64,000 nt of DNA from Physcomitrium patens (GCF_000002425.4 NC_037262.1:7034123-7098122); one strand, 5' to 3'; positions 1 to 12,689 are shown, counted from the first letter of the stretch. The notes: generated by a model not told the origin, from the sequence alone. Program-made: numbers and translations.

Positions 1-322
1 TTGCTGGGATTTCAGTGTAGTGGTGTGCGTTGGAGTGCGGCGGTTGCGTGTTGCAAGAAGCAATTCATCACCAACAAACTTCTCGCTAGTGCATCAACTC
101 TTATTTGACGGCGTGGCCGTGCTGCGGGGTGCATGTGTTGCGGCTGGTTGAAGGCGAACGACGGTGTTGACTAGTCTTAACTTCTGATCAACATTGAGTT
201 CTTACAACAGAACTGTTGGAAGTGGGGCTTAAGTGATTTGGACAAGGAGCGGTAGATGGTGGCCAAACTCGATTGCAAGTCACCGTTGGTTGGAGATCCT
301 GGCGCCAACGCTTCCTCGCTTG

Positions 323-353
<31 letters not shown>

Positions 354-660
354 CCAACGCCTTGTTCGTCCTGCTGTGGTGGCGAGTTGCGGTTGAAACT
401 ATTTTTTCTACCTAGTGGCAGCTGGACGGTGCTGTTCGAGCATTGGTGCTGGTTTGTTATCCCTCGCTGGTTGCGGTAGCACTATTAAAGTCAGTAATTT
501 GTTCCTTCTCCATTAATTTGTTCCTTCAACAAGTTCATGGATTTCGTCGTCGACGGCTCATCGCGACCCAATTGCCCCAACTTATTGCTGACGATATTCA
601 GAACATTTATGCTCTTAGCGCCCTCTAGTACAATCACGTAGTGTAGTTACGCAATTCTAG
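1..660. other. left-edge segment, no gene recognised
   Basis: This stretch is G/T-rich and less AT-rich than what follows. The short open frames across it run through a homopolymer T tract and resemble nothing known. It could be a gene-proximal untranslated region or part of a retroelement extending beyond the window edge. No splice structure, RNA gene or domain could be made out. Confidence 0.3.
326..353. repeat. poly-T homopolymer tract
   Basis: An uninterrupted run of about 28 T. Such a tract can mark the end of a retroposed sequence read on the other strand, but no flanking duplication was identified. Confidence 0.9.
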
Positions 661-1024
661 AAGAAAAAAAATCAAAAAAATCAAAAAAAAATCAAAAAAA
701 ATCAAAGATAGACACGATTAGAAGACCTCATCTCTGAGTTCTACAAGCCCTTGCAAATTCAGAGTAATTGTGCCATAATTTATATTAGTAGCTGTAATGC
801 CAATGGAAGAAGTAGAGTGTGAAGACTGCCGTGATCCAGGCGATCCGTGCTAGGTCGAATTTTTGTGCGTTCTCTTGAGACAGCCAAGATCCACAATAGC
901 CCAGATCCAGAAGCAGAGTGCCTGAGTTGTCATCCTCAAAGTTTTCGATACTTTTGAGTATATGGAGGATAAGGCCAACTTCAAGAGTTAGACAAAATTT
1001 ATCAAAGGTGATATTATTGAGATC

Positions 1025-1205
1025 TCCATTCGAATAAAACTATATCTGGATGAATCAATTCGGATGAAGTTAGGTTAAGGTTGGATGAAAACTTGTTGGA
1101 TGAATATTATGTCTGGAAAAAATCTCATTCTTGGATGAAAACTTATTTGTAGATGAGAATTTTTTTGGATGAAGTTTTATTAATAGATGAAGTATATTAA
1201 AAAAT
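1025..1205 (+). repeat. imperfect TTGGATGAA-type repeats
   Basis: The motif (T)GGATGAA and close variants recur about eight times at irregular 15-35 bp spacing. It looks like a decayed minisatellite between transposon relics. No coding potential was seen. Confidence 0.5.
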
Positions 1206-1326
1206 AAATTAAAAAATAAGAAATAAATGAATTGATACAATTCACAAAATCATGTAGTTAATTCATTTGTTATGAATAAAAATAAACTTCCAATTAGTAG
1301 AGGTTTATTTTAGCTCATGAATAGAT

Positions 1327-1410
1327 AACAACCAAGAATTTGAAATAGAAGAAATTTTAAATTCTAGGCGGTGCCAAAACATATTAAAATAGCTTATATA
1401 TTAGTAAAAA
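1327..1410 (+). pseudogene. chromodomain relic of a B-type gypsy element
   Basis: Translation gives NNQEFEIEEILNSRRCQN followed by a broken frame. This aligns with the start of the chromodomain of the two better B elements in this window (NNEEFKVEEVLDSRR at 31438 onward, and on the minus strand near 38105). Only the first third of the domain is readable. It is a fragment of a separate plus-strand copy whose other parts are not visible here. Confidence 0.6.
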
Positions 1411-2835
1411 GATGATGTTGCTTTAAAATCTCAAAATACTCTCTTTATAATCAAAATAGTGACTTCACTTTTAAATCTCTATCAACTTCACTTCCAAAAC
1501 TTCTATAATTATAAATTACCTCTTCATACTATAAAAATTTGGATAAGCAACTTTAACTTCTCTATGACATGAAAGCTCAAAGTTAGTCCATCAAAGATAT
1601 TACTTAGCAAAGAAACACAAAACTAATATTCTAAAACTTCACTTTAAGTAATTAAAACAATCTCAAAATCAATAATGCTTTTAACAACAAGTAAGAGCAA
1701 TCAAACATCAACAACTAGATGTAAATATGAAAGTTAGAAGATCCATATCCTAACATCAACAATAATAACATCATCTACTCTATACAATAATAAAGACTTT
1801 ATAAAACTTCAAAACTCTCAAATAAAGATAAATGGGCCTATAACCTATTGAAGAAATACAAATTAGAAGTCTCAATACTTCGTATTAAGGTTATATATAA
1901 AGAAAAGTATTATTAAGTAAGATAATTCTTACTTTCAAGCACTTGTTACTTATAAGTTTTATTTCTATCCTAATAGACAACTTATATCTCTTGATCTTTA
2001 CATTCATCAAAAGATATATCAAGTCTATCTTTTGGCATCTCATCTATTGTAATATTATTCTATAGTCTATAATTCATATTCTTACATAATTTTTAGATAT
2101 TCTTTAATAGATACTTTATCCTATTGACCTTGTCTCTTCGTCCTTCATATTTTTACTTATCCATTTGTTGGCCCTTTTATACTCCAAGATTCAATACTTC
2201 AACCAATAACTATTTATCTAAGATAATATCTTTTATAAGATAACATATTTTATTTTTATTTCAATAACAATAATGTCTTTGATATTACTTTAATGCATGA
2301 CATTGATATATGTGACATTACATTGACACTTCTTTTTTTGATATAAGCATTGAAAGTTGAATTATATATATAGAGTAGATAGTAGGCATTTTTATTTTAG
2401 GTACTTGTAATAGTCTTTAAATATCCACTATGTTCTTTTCTTTTCTTTTTTTCTTTTTAAAAATAATCCAATTACCTCTTATACTTCTTTTTAATTTGTT
2501 GTTTTTATTGAATTAATAAATAATTAATTAAATTATAAAAATATATTCTTATATAATACAATCATAAATTTGATAGAAAAATGAAGCTTTTATTTGCTTT
2601 TTTGGATCTTTGGAATATTATAAATAAAATCAAAGACCTTCCAAGCACCAATCTTAATATAAAAGAGAAAAAAGAACATAAGTATTGTGAAAAAAAGGCT
2701 TTTGGTTTGATGATACCAACTTTCACATATTATCACATGTAATAAATCAACAAAAGTACAGAAGACTCTTAGCAAAATTTATGAAAATAAAAACCTTATA
2801 AACATTCTATAGACAAGGAAGAAGTTCTTAACAAT
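1411..2835. other. AT-rich spacer, nothing recognised
   Basis: Very AT-rich sequence without a convincing reading frame, tandem array or LTR end. It probably consists of decayed transposon DNA. The only longer open frame, on the minus strand at 2590-2775, is low in complexity and has no recognisable motif. Confidence 0.4.
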
Positions 2836-2837
2836 AA

Positions 2838-3060
2838 GGATGGAAGAAGATGATGATCTCATGACTTATGTCAACAAGATAAAAACTTTTATAAATTAAT
2901 TAGTAATTGATGACAATCTAATTGATAATTATGATATTATCATATAATTACTTTTGAATCTTTTAAAGTCTTACAACCTCTTTATTATTGCATTGAATTC
3001 CAGTAAGATAAAAGAATTTATATTGGACTATATTACAGTAAGACTTATCTAAAAAAAAAA
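2838..3060 (+). pseudogene. copia Gag (UBN2-like) remnant
   Basis: The conceptual translation contains MEEDDDLMTYVNKIKTF, then LLNLLKSYNLFIIALNS. This matches the pattern of the UBN2 Gag domain of copia elements, in which a LxxLPxSYxxxxxAL motif is typical. In-frame stops interrupt it. Confidence 0.6.
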
Positions 3061-3299
3061 CCAAGAAGAAGAACAATAAATAAATAAATAAATAAATAAA
3101 CATTAAAGTGAAGATTTGGCTCTCTTTTTAAGACAAAGTAGCTATTCTAATCAATGTGACAATGTAAGAAGTAATGTGAGAAATTCCTTCTCTTGTAAAA
3201 AAATATATTCTTTCATAAGAAATTTCTATAAGGCTAAGAAATGAAATGGAGAAAATATTAACAATTCACATGATGAAATTAAAGGAGATAATTATGCTT

Positions 3300-4260
3300 T
3301 CATGGCAAATAAGGGAGCTTCTATAGCTACCATATTCAAGTAGATTGTTGATTTGGATTCTACTAAACACATGATACTATACAAGTCTTTATTTGACACT
3401 TATGAAGCAATTTTAACAACAAAAATTTGGTTGGGAGACAATTACATGATATAAGCTATTGAAATTGGCTCTATTGTAGTAGAGATTGTTGTAAAAAATC
3501 TTATATGCTCCAAAAATAAATAAAAAAATATTTTTTTCATAAACAAACTTATATCATATCATTTTAAGGTTCAATTTTAATATAAATAAGTATTTTATGA
3601 AGACATTGATTGGATAAGTTGTTGCAAAAGGCTTCAAAAATCACAAATTTTATTCTTTAAATTATAAGAAGTTCAATAAAATTAAAGTGGTGGTATTTAA
3701 TGAATTTCTATAATATCAATACAAGTTTGGTATTTGACATTGATTCCTTAGTCATTTAAATACCAAAAGCATGAAAGAGCTTTAATCCATGGAAAGTAAT
3801 ATGGATCTAAGTCAATAAAACTATAATGCCTTGAGACTTAGTCATGAAGGTTGTATTCAAGACAAACAACAAAAGGCTTCATTTCTAGGAGGAATTGTAA
3901 TATATACAATCAAGTTGTTGAAGATAATGCATTTTGATATTTGTAGACCTACAAAAATACCATCAATAGGATGAGCTTTGTTGCATTCATTAATGATTTT
4001 TCAAAAAAAAATGTAAATTTCATTCTTAAAATTCAGAGTGAATATTTTTTAAGGTTTAAGAAGTTTAAGATATTTATAAAAAAGTAATATAAATGCAAGA
4101 TCAAGATGTTATATATAAATAATGGAAATAAATATTTTCTAAAGTATTTTGATGAATTCTTAAATATTAAGGTATTGCAATTTAAACCTCAACTTTTTGC
4201 ATTCCACAATAAAATATAATTACTACAAAAAAAATCAAAATATTGTAGAGATTTTAAGGA
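3300..4260 (+). pseudogene. copia protease and integrase remnant
   Basis: Around 3343-3480 the frame reads as IVDLDSTKHM followed by a KIWLGDN-like segment. This corresponds to the copia aspartic protease region, with the Trp codon before IVD now TAG. From about 3900 there is a degenerate integrase core containing an HFDICRPTKIPSIG-like stretch and SLMIFQKK, the counterpart of FIDDFSRK. Numerous stops and frameshifts mean no protein can be made. Confidence 0.55.
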
Positions 4261-5040
4261 ATATACTTTATGTCCAAAACCATGAATATGAAATTTAGAT
4301 AGAAGCCATGATAAATAAAATATATATAAGGAATAAATGCTCTACAAGTATATTCATATCAATAATTCTACAACAAGCTTAAAGTGAGAAGAAACCTTGT
4401 ATTTTGCACATAAAGACTTTTGATGCATTATTGATGCAAAGATATCAAATTATAAGAGGTTAAAATTTGATGCAAAAAGTACAAAGTGTATATTTTTTGA
4501 ATATTATGAAGGTACCAAAACATATAGATTATTATATTTAGATATCAAAAAGATCATTAAAAATTGTGATATTAAATTTTTAAAGCATAAAAATACTTAT
4601 AAGTATTTAAAAATATATAAAAATAAAAATAATAATATTTTTGTAGATACATCTTTAATTTAAATAATAATAATCATGATAATAATAATAGTGATTTTGG
4701 TAGTATTAGTGATATTGATGTTGGTGATATTGAAAAAAAAAAACTATAAAAAGACCATAGAATGTATCAAAAAAAATTCTTCAAATAAAAGAAGATATCC
4801 TCTAAATGAAAAAAGACCACCTAGTGAATGATAGAAGAACCAGATTTTTTCTTAAATAAGTGAGAAATATGCAAATGTTACACTTTTTGCTGATCTTTTG
4901 AGTTTGTATAATGTAATAAAGTCCATAGATGCTATGAAGTGGGCAAAAAATATTAAAAAAAGAGTAAAAATCACTCATGAATAATAAAATATGAAAATTA
5001 ACTCAACTTCTACCAAATCAATCTTTCATTGATTATAAGT

Positions 5041-5204
5041 AGGTGTTTAGAACTAAAAAAGATATTTTGAAAAAAATTGTAAGATATAAGGCAAGATTAA
5101 GTGCCAAAGGCTATTTATAAGTTGTTGGTGTTGTTTTCAACAAAAAATATGCTTCTATAGCTAAGTTCACCATGATTATATTATTGTAGGAATTTGAGCA
5201 GTAA
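5041..5204 (+). pseudogene. copia reverse transcriptase N-terminus, truncated
   Basis: The translation reads YKARLSAKGY, then VVGVVFNKKYASIAKFTMI. This is the start of the copia RVT_2 domain, where YKARLVAKGY and APVAKFTTIR are the usual forms. It is cut off at 5204 by the LTR end of B1. Confidence 0.65.
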
Positions 5205-5267
5205 TATCAAGGACATGAATTAAAAGATGATGCATAAAACAATGAAATTTGTTGTCATATTATGTAA
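5205..5267 (-). repeat. B1 LTR end fragment
   Basis: These 63 bp match the beginning of the LTR at 20739 (CAAGGACATGAA, then AAAGATRATRYATAAA). The first base pair TG has become TA. The fragment is cut at 5267 by the terminus of LTR E. Confidence 0.65.
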
Positions 5268-6571
5268 TGTCTTGTTTAGGAATGCATTGGACACCTAGCT
5301 GTGGAAGATGAAGTTGTGTTTCACAAGTATTTAAGAAACCCTAATAGGTTTCATCCATATGAGAAGAATATAATCCAAATTTTAATTTAAAATTACTAAA
5401 AGGCACTCTTTTTAGTAGCCTTAATGATACATAAATCCCAATTACCTTGTTACATTCATATTTAAGCAATTTAGATTTTTCTTATAAGTTCCAATCCTAA
5501 TTAATGAAATTTAATAAGTTGTAACTTCTAATCTAATCATCCACTTAATGTAAAATTTTCCATGCGATTGTCAATATAAGTCTTTTATATGCTCAAAATT
5601 TTTCAACCCAATTCAACTTATAGATTGAGAGATAACCTCTAAAAAGTGCACTGATGTTACTTGGCAGCCAACTTGAAAAGTGAAGCAAAAATTCCAAAAG
5701 TGATTTCTCCTTTTCCAACTATTAACTTTGATTCAAAATTGGTGTGTAGCTTGATCTTTAAGTCCTTCAATACCATGCCAAATTTCACCTTGATCCAACT
5801 AGTACATCTCTAGATATGATAGAAATCTTATCCAATCCCAAATTACCAACTTCTGAAATCTTCTTATGCTAAAAACTTGATATCTCTAAACCACACTATT
5901 AGATTATCACGAAATTTTTTATATAATTAGCACATCCAATTATCCAAATATTTTCAAATTTTGAACTATAGATGTTATACGAATTGCACGAATTAGCAAA
6001 AATTGCTAGCTATAATTATATTATATAAAACTCAAATCACTAATATAAACTCTAACTTTGAATAATAATTACAAAGTCTTCAAAAATCCTACAAAAACAA
6101 TTCTTATGCCATTACAAAGAACTTTAAGTTAGCTCTTAAATTCTAACCTTTGAACTTCAAATGAAATCCTAAGTTTTTCTAGGCAATCGTTTTAGTGACT
6201 AGAGGTCTGATTTTGATCCCATCTCACAAACGATCGATCCCCGGGTATCAATCTTATCTATCCTAAGGATTTTTTAATCCAATCCTACCCTCAACTTGAC
6301 CTTAGTATCAACCATACTAACTATTAATTTCTTCTATTCTGATTTTAATAATTTATGGCCTATCTAAGGTAATAAAAAAGTTTCTATATCTTAGAAAGTA
6401 AAAATACTAACTTTTATCTACTTGCTATTATGACAAGAAAATATGCTAAGAGGCTTTTAAAAAAGCTTTATTAAAATATTTTGAACTATTCTTGAGCTAA
6501 TATAATAGAGTATTAATTAGAAAATCATTTTTAGTCATATTTTCACCATATAATTGTGTCACAATAAGACA
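5268..6571 (-). mobile_element. solo LTR E, related to family A
   Basis: Termini are TGTCTT at the left and AAGACA at the right, a 6-bp inverted pair. On the minus strand the interior resembles the LTR of element A, including the segment around 6205-6260 (GGTCTGATTTTGATCC and CCCGGGTATCA), which is the complement of the A LTR motif with GATACCCGG and CAGACCC. No internal coding part is present. The flanks do not form a duplication (GTAA left, ACAG right) and do not abut in the homologous intact element. Confidence 0.6.
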
Positions 6572-6905
6572 ACAGAAGGTTTTCATCTTGATTTTGATAG
6601 ATGTTGTTGATGAAAAGCCTCCACCGCCTTTGTTGAATTTACAAGATTCTTTACTGGCTCCTATGTGTGTTCATTAATATCATATCAGTACCAATGTATA
6701 AGATATTTTAATTAATTTTAACCCTGCCTTGAATCTAGAATTTCTTTCACTTCGAACTCTTGATTATTGTCCACTTCTATAGGAAGAGGTGGAACTTATC
6801 TTCTTCTTGGTATGTCAGCTCTCTTGTATGGTTCAAAAAGAGATACATGGAATACTAGATGGATTTTCATTGACTCCGATAGGTATAAACAATATGCAAT
6901 TAGAT
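6572..6905 (-). pseudogene. B1 chromodomain remnant
   Basis: The reverse complement aligns closely with the intact chromodomain frame of B2 (31387-31623): VDNNQEFEVKEILDSR, then a broken middle, then AVEAFH. Stops at conserved Gln or Trp codons interrupt it. In the element this domain follows the integrase and would bind modified histone tails to guide integration. The copy ends at 6572 against LTR E. Confidence 0.65.
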
Positions 6906-7139
6906 TGATTTGTACAGAAATATGAAATGGTCTTAGTCTATAATAGTCCAATTTGTCACAAGGATAAGTGATCTTAATATTATAATGAAGTAACCATACC
7001 TTATCACCTATGTGGAATGGTCATTGTTCCTTTCGATAGACATCTGCATTGCTCTTTTCTTGTTCTTGAGCTTCTTTTAACTATACCTTCATTGTTGCAT
7101 GTAGCTTTGACAAATAATTTGCCAAATCTTTTGCTGCAG

Positions 7140-7833
7140 GATTATTAGCTTTTGAAAAGTCAAAAGTATGAATTTGTGGATGATAACCATAATTGGAAAA
7201 AATGATATTTTTTTATAGAAGAATGTATTATATTATTATAAGTAAACTCTACTAATAGTAAAAAAAATATCCAATCATCTTGTTGGTAGTTGATGGTACA
7301 TCTTAAATACTGCTCTAAAAATTGATTTACATGCTCCGTTTATCCATTATTTTGAGGATAGAATATCAAAGATAGTTTTATATCTATTTTTAGAATCTTA
7401 AAAAGACTCTGCTAAAATCTTGATACAAACTGAGTTCTTCTATCAGATATAATATCCTTGGATAATCCATGATAATGATAGATATTGTCAAGAAAAAGTT
7501 TAGATGTTTCTTTACATGTCATAGATTTTGTACATAGTAAAAAATATTTCATCTTGGTAAAACAATCTATTATCACAAATATAGAGTCATAAGAACTTGA
7601 GATTGGAAGATCCATGATAAAATCTATAGAAACAGAAGACCATGGTTGTTTTAGAATAGATAATGGTTGAAAAAGTCTGTAAAGTCAATGATGAGGAGTT
7701 TTTGATCTTAAACAAAGATCACTTGACTAAAAAAGTCTTTTACATCTTTTTACATTTGTTGCCACCAAAAATCTCTCGATATAAGTTTCAAAGTCTTATT
7801 GTATCCAAAATATCCCGCTCTTGGAAAGTCATG
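7140..7833 (-). pseudogene. B1 integrase core, 3' half
   Basis: The clearest open segment (7412-7615) reads MDLPISSSYDSIFVIIDCFT, then KLFLDNIYHYHGLSKDIISD. It matches the integrase core of B3, with the first catalytic Asp in the VIIDCFTK segment and the second in the IISD segment. The following GGTQF is RRTQF here. The HPQT-D-E segment continues in degraded form to about 7200. Element A inserted just upstream in transcription order, at 7833/17324, so this fragment is cut off from its N-terminal zinc-binding part. Confidence 0.7.
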
Positions 7834-7837
7834 ACGT

Positions 7838-9651
7838 TGTCGTGATGTAACACGATTAATAGGTGAAAGAGTGTGGAGATTATTATAATTTAGGAAATCT
7901 TAGTTCAAAGTATTAGAACAAATTATCTTAGAAATATAGTTAATAGTCAAAGGAGTAGAAAAATTAAAAGTTACCAATGCTACCTTTTAGAAAGGTGACT
8001 TCAACTTACTTTGTAGTACCATAAGTAAGGCAAAACAAAGTAGATTGGAAAAACAAATGATATAGGCATCTTTAGAAGGACGTTAAGAGTAAATTCTAGA
8101 AAAAATTTACTTAAAAAAACTAGAAATTGATACCCGAAGAGGGCTAGTTATGAACCAGGGTCGAAATCAGACCCTAGGGCACAAAACCGAGTTTCGACGA
8201 CGACTTTGGAGTTCTTTTGGAGATCAAAGAAAGAGATTTGATAGCAGACTGAATAAGCTTTCTATAAGCATTGATTTTTGGTGATTTGGAGTTGATATGA
8301 CTTTGTAAGAGCTTTGCAAAGTCAAGGTTTGTTTTCGGATGACTTGGGTTATATGAAATAAAATAGGGTTTATGTTTTGGGTGATTTCAAGAGTTTTGTA
8401 AAAGATCTAAAGGTGAAATTTTTTGGGTTTATGGTTATATTTGTGTTTAATATGTTTCTTGAATTTGAACTTGATCTAACGGTTAAATTGAAGGACATTG
8501 AAGTTTAAGTGGGTCAAGGTCTCAGAAAGTAGAATTTTAGGTCCAGTGGGGGTTTTTGAGATTTCTTGCAATCTATTGGTTGGATTGGAGTGAAACTTAT
8601 GTGAGAGGATATTATACTTGTTTTTCTATGTGTATGAGAATTTTGAGATCAATCGAATAGTGCAAAGGAGAGATATTGCCCCTAGAAGATTGGTATCAAG
8701 ATTGGAGAAGGAGGCCGGCTAATATCCGAGCACATTTTTGAGGTTATTGTCAATTTGATATGTCCGATCCTTATCATTTTTTTTGTGCTTGTTTTTAACT
8801 TTTTTTTTAAGAAGTGTGCAAAATTTGAGTTAAGATCAACGGTTTATTCATTAGTTATTGAGGTTTAAATATGTTATAGTAATTATTAGGATTTGGTTTA
8901 GGGTTTGGTTTAGAGTTTAGGGTTTGGATTAGGATTTGGTTTAGGATTTAAGATTTGGATTAGGGTTTGATTAGGATTTGATTTAGGATTTAGTTGGGAT
9001 TTGGTTTAAGATTTGTTTAGGATTTTATTTAGGATTTGGATTAGGATTTGGTTAGGGTTTAGGGTTTGGATTAGGATTTGGTTAGGTTTTGGTTTAGGGT
9101 TTAGGATTTGGATTAGAATTTGATTAGAGTTTGATTTAGGATTTAAGGTTTGTATTAGGGTCTGGTTAGGATTTAGGGTTTGATTTAGGATTTGGTTAGG
9201 GTTTGATTTAGGATTTGGTTAGGGTTTGGATTAGGGTTTGGATTAGGATTTGGTTCAGAATTTAGGATTTGATTGGGGTTTGATTTAAGGTTTATTTAGG
9301 GTTTAATTTAGGGTGTAAGATTTTATTAGGATTTGAGATTCAATTAGTTTTGGCCTAAACTTTGAATGAAGTTTAATAGGATCTTAACTAAAATTAAATT
9401 ACGATTGAATTGAGATGTATTTGAGTGATATTTGTGATCCTTCTAATATTTCTTTAAGAATTCTTATTATTTATTTGAAATTTCTTTGAGGCTTTTTTGA
9501 ATTTGATTATGCTTGTTTAACATTATTATAGTCTAATTATAGCATTATTAGTATTCTATTAAAATTAGGATTTTGTAATTGTAATTTCCATTCTTCCTTC
9601 CATAGCTAGGTACTCAGTGCATTCTCAAGCAAGACTTCACGTATTACGACA
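7838..9651 (+). repeat. element A 5' LTR
   Basis: 1814 bp, beginning TGTCGTGATGTAACACG and ending CACGTATTACGACA. The outer TGTCG and CGACA form an inverted pair. It holds a long degenerate telomere-like array near its 3' end (8887-9318). It is 170 bp longer than the 3' LTR, mostly because of array length. Minus-strand open frames in this LTR are not genes. Confidence 0.9.
8887..9318 (+). repeat. telomere-like TTTAGGG/TTTGGAT array in 5' LTR A
   Basis: About 430 bp of alternating TTTAGGG, TTTAGGA and TTTGGAT/TTTGGTT units, giving a 12-14 bp higher period. The plant telomere unit is TTTAGGG. It is embedded in the LTR and recurs at the same LTR position in the other A copies, so it is part of the element and not a chromosome end. 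Confidence 0.9.
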
Positions 9652-9655
9652 TATT

Positions 9656-9668
9656 TGGTGAACCCGAC
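9656..9668 (+). other. element A primer-binding site candidate
   Basis: Four bases after the 5' LTR (TATT) comes TGGTGAACCCGAC. A TGG start complements the CCA end of a tRNA, as expected for the minus-strand primer site. The tRNA species was not assigned. Confidence 0.6.
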
Positions 9669-9720
9669 ATAAAAAACTTGAGGTACGAGATATTTAGAGT
9701 TTCTTTGATCTATTTGGATT

Positions 9721-11485
9721 ATGGAAAAAGAAGGCAAGAAAATGGAAGGAGGAGCTTTTGGTGGTGCTTCAAGTGGAGTTGGAAGTGGAGCTTCAATTAA
9801 AAGACAAGGTATGTATTTTGATCCCAACTCTTCAAGTATGTTTGAGGCATGGGCCTTATTCATGCAATAACAACATGTTAAGGATCGCAAAGAGGGTATG
9901 GCAGACAAAGCATTATAAGTTGATGTAGATAAGATTGATCAATTTGAACGGAAGGATATTACAAAATATTTAAGGTGTTACAGAATAGAAATGGAATTGA
10001 AGTGTGTTTCAGAGAAGAAAATGGTTCAACTATTTGAATTGGCCACTGTACCAGAAATAAAAAATCATGTGAAGTCCATTATAGGACATTCTGGAGGTTC
10101 ATGGAAAAAATTATCTCAAGAATTAAAGGATAAGTATTTTTTAGACGATAGTCAGCAAGTTACAAAAAAGTTATTTTTTGAATGGATTGAAAGGCCTAAG
10201 AAGGATCTACTAGCAATGGAGTTACTAAGGGAGTTTGAAAAGCAATATTCTTGTTTATCAAAGAAAGAGAAGCAATTATTAGATCTAAGTAAAGTGGAAC
10301 TTTTTCTTCAAGCGACTAATGGAGAGTTCCAAGAGAAGTTGGAAGTTTTGCTCGAAGATAAAGAAGAAGTTGAAGGATTGACAACAAATTAGAAGAAAGT
10401 AGAAGAGACGATTGGGGTGCTTGCAAAAAGAGAAAGGAGAAAAGATAGGATGGAAATTCAAAGACCATTGGAAGCATCTAAAGGAAAAATGCTTGCTATC
10501 TATCCTACATCTATGATTCAACCTTCAATGGCTACATCAAAGAGAGAAGAAATGGGCATTGATGAAATCATATGAGGGATGAGAGATTTACAAATAAAAT
10601 TTGTAAAACTTGAAGAGATGGATTAATCATCAAGAATATCAACAACACAAAATTTAAGGCCAATAGAAGGTATGGTGCATAGGTGCATGTAGTGTGATAG
10701 CATAGATCATTGAAGAAGGGAGTGAGAGAATTTTTCAGAGGCACTACGCAAAGGAGTTTTTTTTTTTTAAAGATGGTATGATACACTTAAAAGAGAGTAG
10801 AGAAAAATTAGAGACAAATTTTGGTAAAGGAAGAATGAAGGTATTTGTAGGAGATGCTTTCAAGGTACATCCAACTTCAAGCAATGAAGCATCAACATTT
10901 TAGATGGGGGCAAATCCAAGCAAATACTTAAGTATAAATCTTGAGTATCCAGGAGAATCTAGTTATTTATAGTCAAGTGCAATGAATTATGCTGAAAAGA
11001 GAAATTTTACTAGAGATGATCTAAAATATGTTGGCAATAACATTCAAAAAATTACTAGGTGGGATGATCCAGTAGATAGATTATCAATTCATGCTCATAT
11101 TCCAAGGAGTCAACATGAAGCATTAATAGAAGAAAAATGAAGGAGAGACGAAAATCATGAAGGGCCATCAAAAAGAATCATAAGAAGAGATAAAACTTGA
11201 CAACAGAAGAATCCTATGCATAAAGAGACAATAGAGAATATGTCTACAAAAGAGAGGGAGATTATGAAAGAAAAAGCAAAGGTTCCTACTTATAAATTAC
11301 AATCAAATATTAAAGCTGCTACAGATTTGAAGAAAATATTGAAAGAGCAGATTTTAAGTGGAAAGGTTGAATTTAAAGTTGGTGAAATTCTAAGAATTAC
11401 AAAACGAGAATTTCATGAAGTTATTATTGATACAATAAAAAGAAAACGGCAATCTATTAGTGATACTATGACATCAAATGCATAA
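9721..11485 (+). pseudogene. element A Gag-region reading frame, broken
   Basis: Translation starts at an ATG 70 bp after the LTR (MEKEGKKMEGGAFGG). It continues with several in-frame stops through a long open part (9991-10392), a lysine/glutamate-rich helical region, and a second open part (11216-11485, MHKETIENMSTKEREIMKEK). No CCHC zinc knuckle is clear; a Cys/His-containing stretch near 10680 may be its remnant. By position it is the capsid gene. The charged composition fits Gag, but sequence alone gives no specific match. Confidence 0.6.
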
Positions 11486-11527
11486 GGTACAAAGACAATA
11501 GGAAGAAATGAAGATGAAGAAATTAAA

Positions 11528-11923
11528 ATGCAAATTATTGGAGATGTTTTACGAGTCAAATTTACAAGAAAAGAAGATATGATTCAAGCTTCTAGTCATT
11601 ATTCTTGGAATCATTGGACAAGGGCTACTACAAAAACTTTAGTAAAATTGGGAGATTTAGAAGAACCAATTGTAGCATTGATTGGTCATGGTTCTAAAAT
11701 AAATTTAATGTCAACAAAATTATATAAAAGGAGAAATTGGCCTATTGATATTGAGCATGGGTGGATGATAAGAGCAGCAAATAATTCAAAGGAGGATTTG
11801 TATGGAGCTTGTCCAAATATCAAGGTGACAATAAGAAATATTATTCATGAACAAAATTTCTTTGTACAAGATACGTCTACATATCCTATTATATTAGGAC
11901 AATCATATATTACTGCTACATGA
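11528..11923 (+). pseudogene. element A aspartic protease domain
   Basis: An open stretch of 131 residues contains VALIGHGSKINLMSTKLY, the retropepsin region. The expected catalytic Asp of the DxGS-type motif is Gly here, so it would be inactive. Downstream are WPIDIEHGW, AANN and YPIILGQSYITA, the last matching the conserved ILGxxxL-like C-terminal protease motif. It lies between Gag and RT as in other gypsy elements. Confidence 0.7.
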
Positions 11924-12689
11924 ATGGAGACAAAGGTTATGGATGATGGATCAGTTTATGTAAGAATAAGAAGTCAAGATGGAAAGAGGGCGGTGTAATT
12001 TTTAACAGTTTGTGCAAATCATGGAAGAAATAGGGATAGTTTGAAGGAACATCCTTTGTCAAAGATACATAAAGAATTTGAAGATCTTAAAGACTCAAAG
12101 GATTTTTACTAGACACCATTGTAAAGCGGGATTGCAATGGTAAAAAGAGTGAAGGCTTCCTCCCTAATAGAAAGGATGAAGATATTATAGGATTATCGCT
12201 AGATGGATATATTTTATTCAAAAATATAAATAATTTTAGTAGGATAGATAAAAAAAAAATGTTAAAAATATAGAACAGGGATTAAAAAAATGTGAAGTGA
12301 TTGATGAAGATGAATACATATCAGGGATGTTTGAAGAAACTTGTTTTGGTGATACTATGAATGATTTACAAATATTATTGAATAGAGATTTTGAAAGAGG
12401 TGATAAAGTAATAAATATCCATTCTAAGTAATTTTATGATAGAATAAAAGAATATATGGATAGGTATGAAGTAAAGGTAAACACAAAATACAAGTCTATT
12501 GTAAGGAAGATTAAACTAGTGGCATTGCCACTACCATTGGATTTTGAAGAAAGGATTAAAGGGGCTTCTATGCAACCTAACTTAAGAGATCCAAAGAAAA
12601 TAGGTCATGAATTCAAGGATAATTTGATGTTAGATGATTTAAAAATTTGATGTGATAAATTTTTCACAAGAGATGAGGAGAGATGTTTT

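Larger units (their letters stand above)
2836..5204 (+). mobile_element. decayed Ty1/copia retrotransposon body, 3' truncated
   Basis: Domain remnants occur in copia order: UBN2-type Gag, protease, integrase, then the beginning of reverse transcriptase. The integrase-before-RT order is diagnostic of Ty1/copia rather than Ty3/gypsy. The frame is broken many times. The element stops in the middle of RT exactly where the LTR of gypsy element B1 begins (5205), so B1 probably landed in it. The remainder of RT and RNase H was not found beyond B1's other end, which means that flank has been lost or is unrecognisable. Confidence 0.7.

Noticed and set aside
233-479. Two short frames with poly-Phe stretches near the left edge
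   Set aside because: They exist only because the T homopolymer reads as Phe in every frame.
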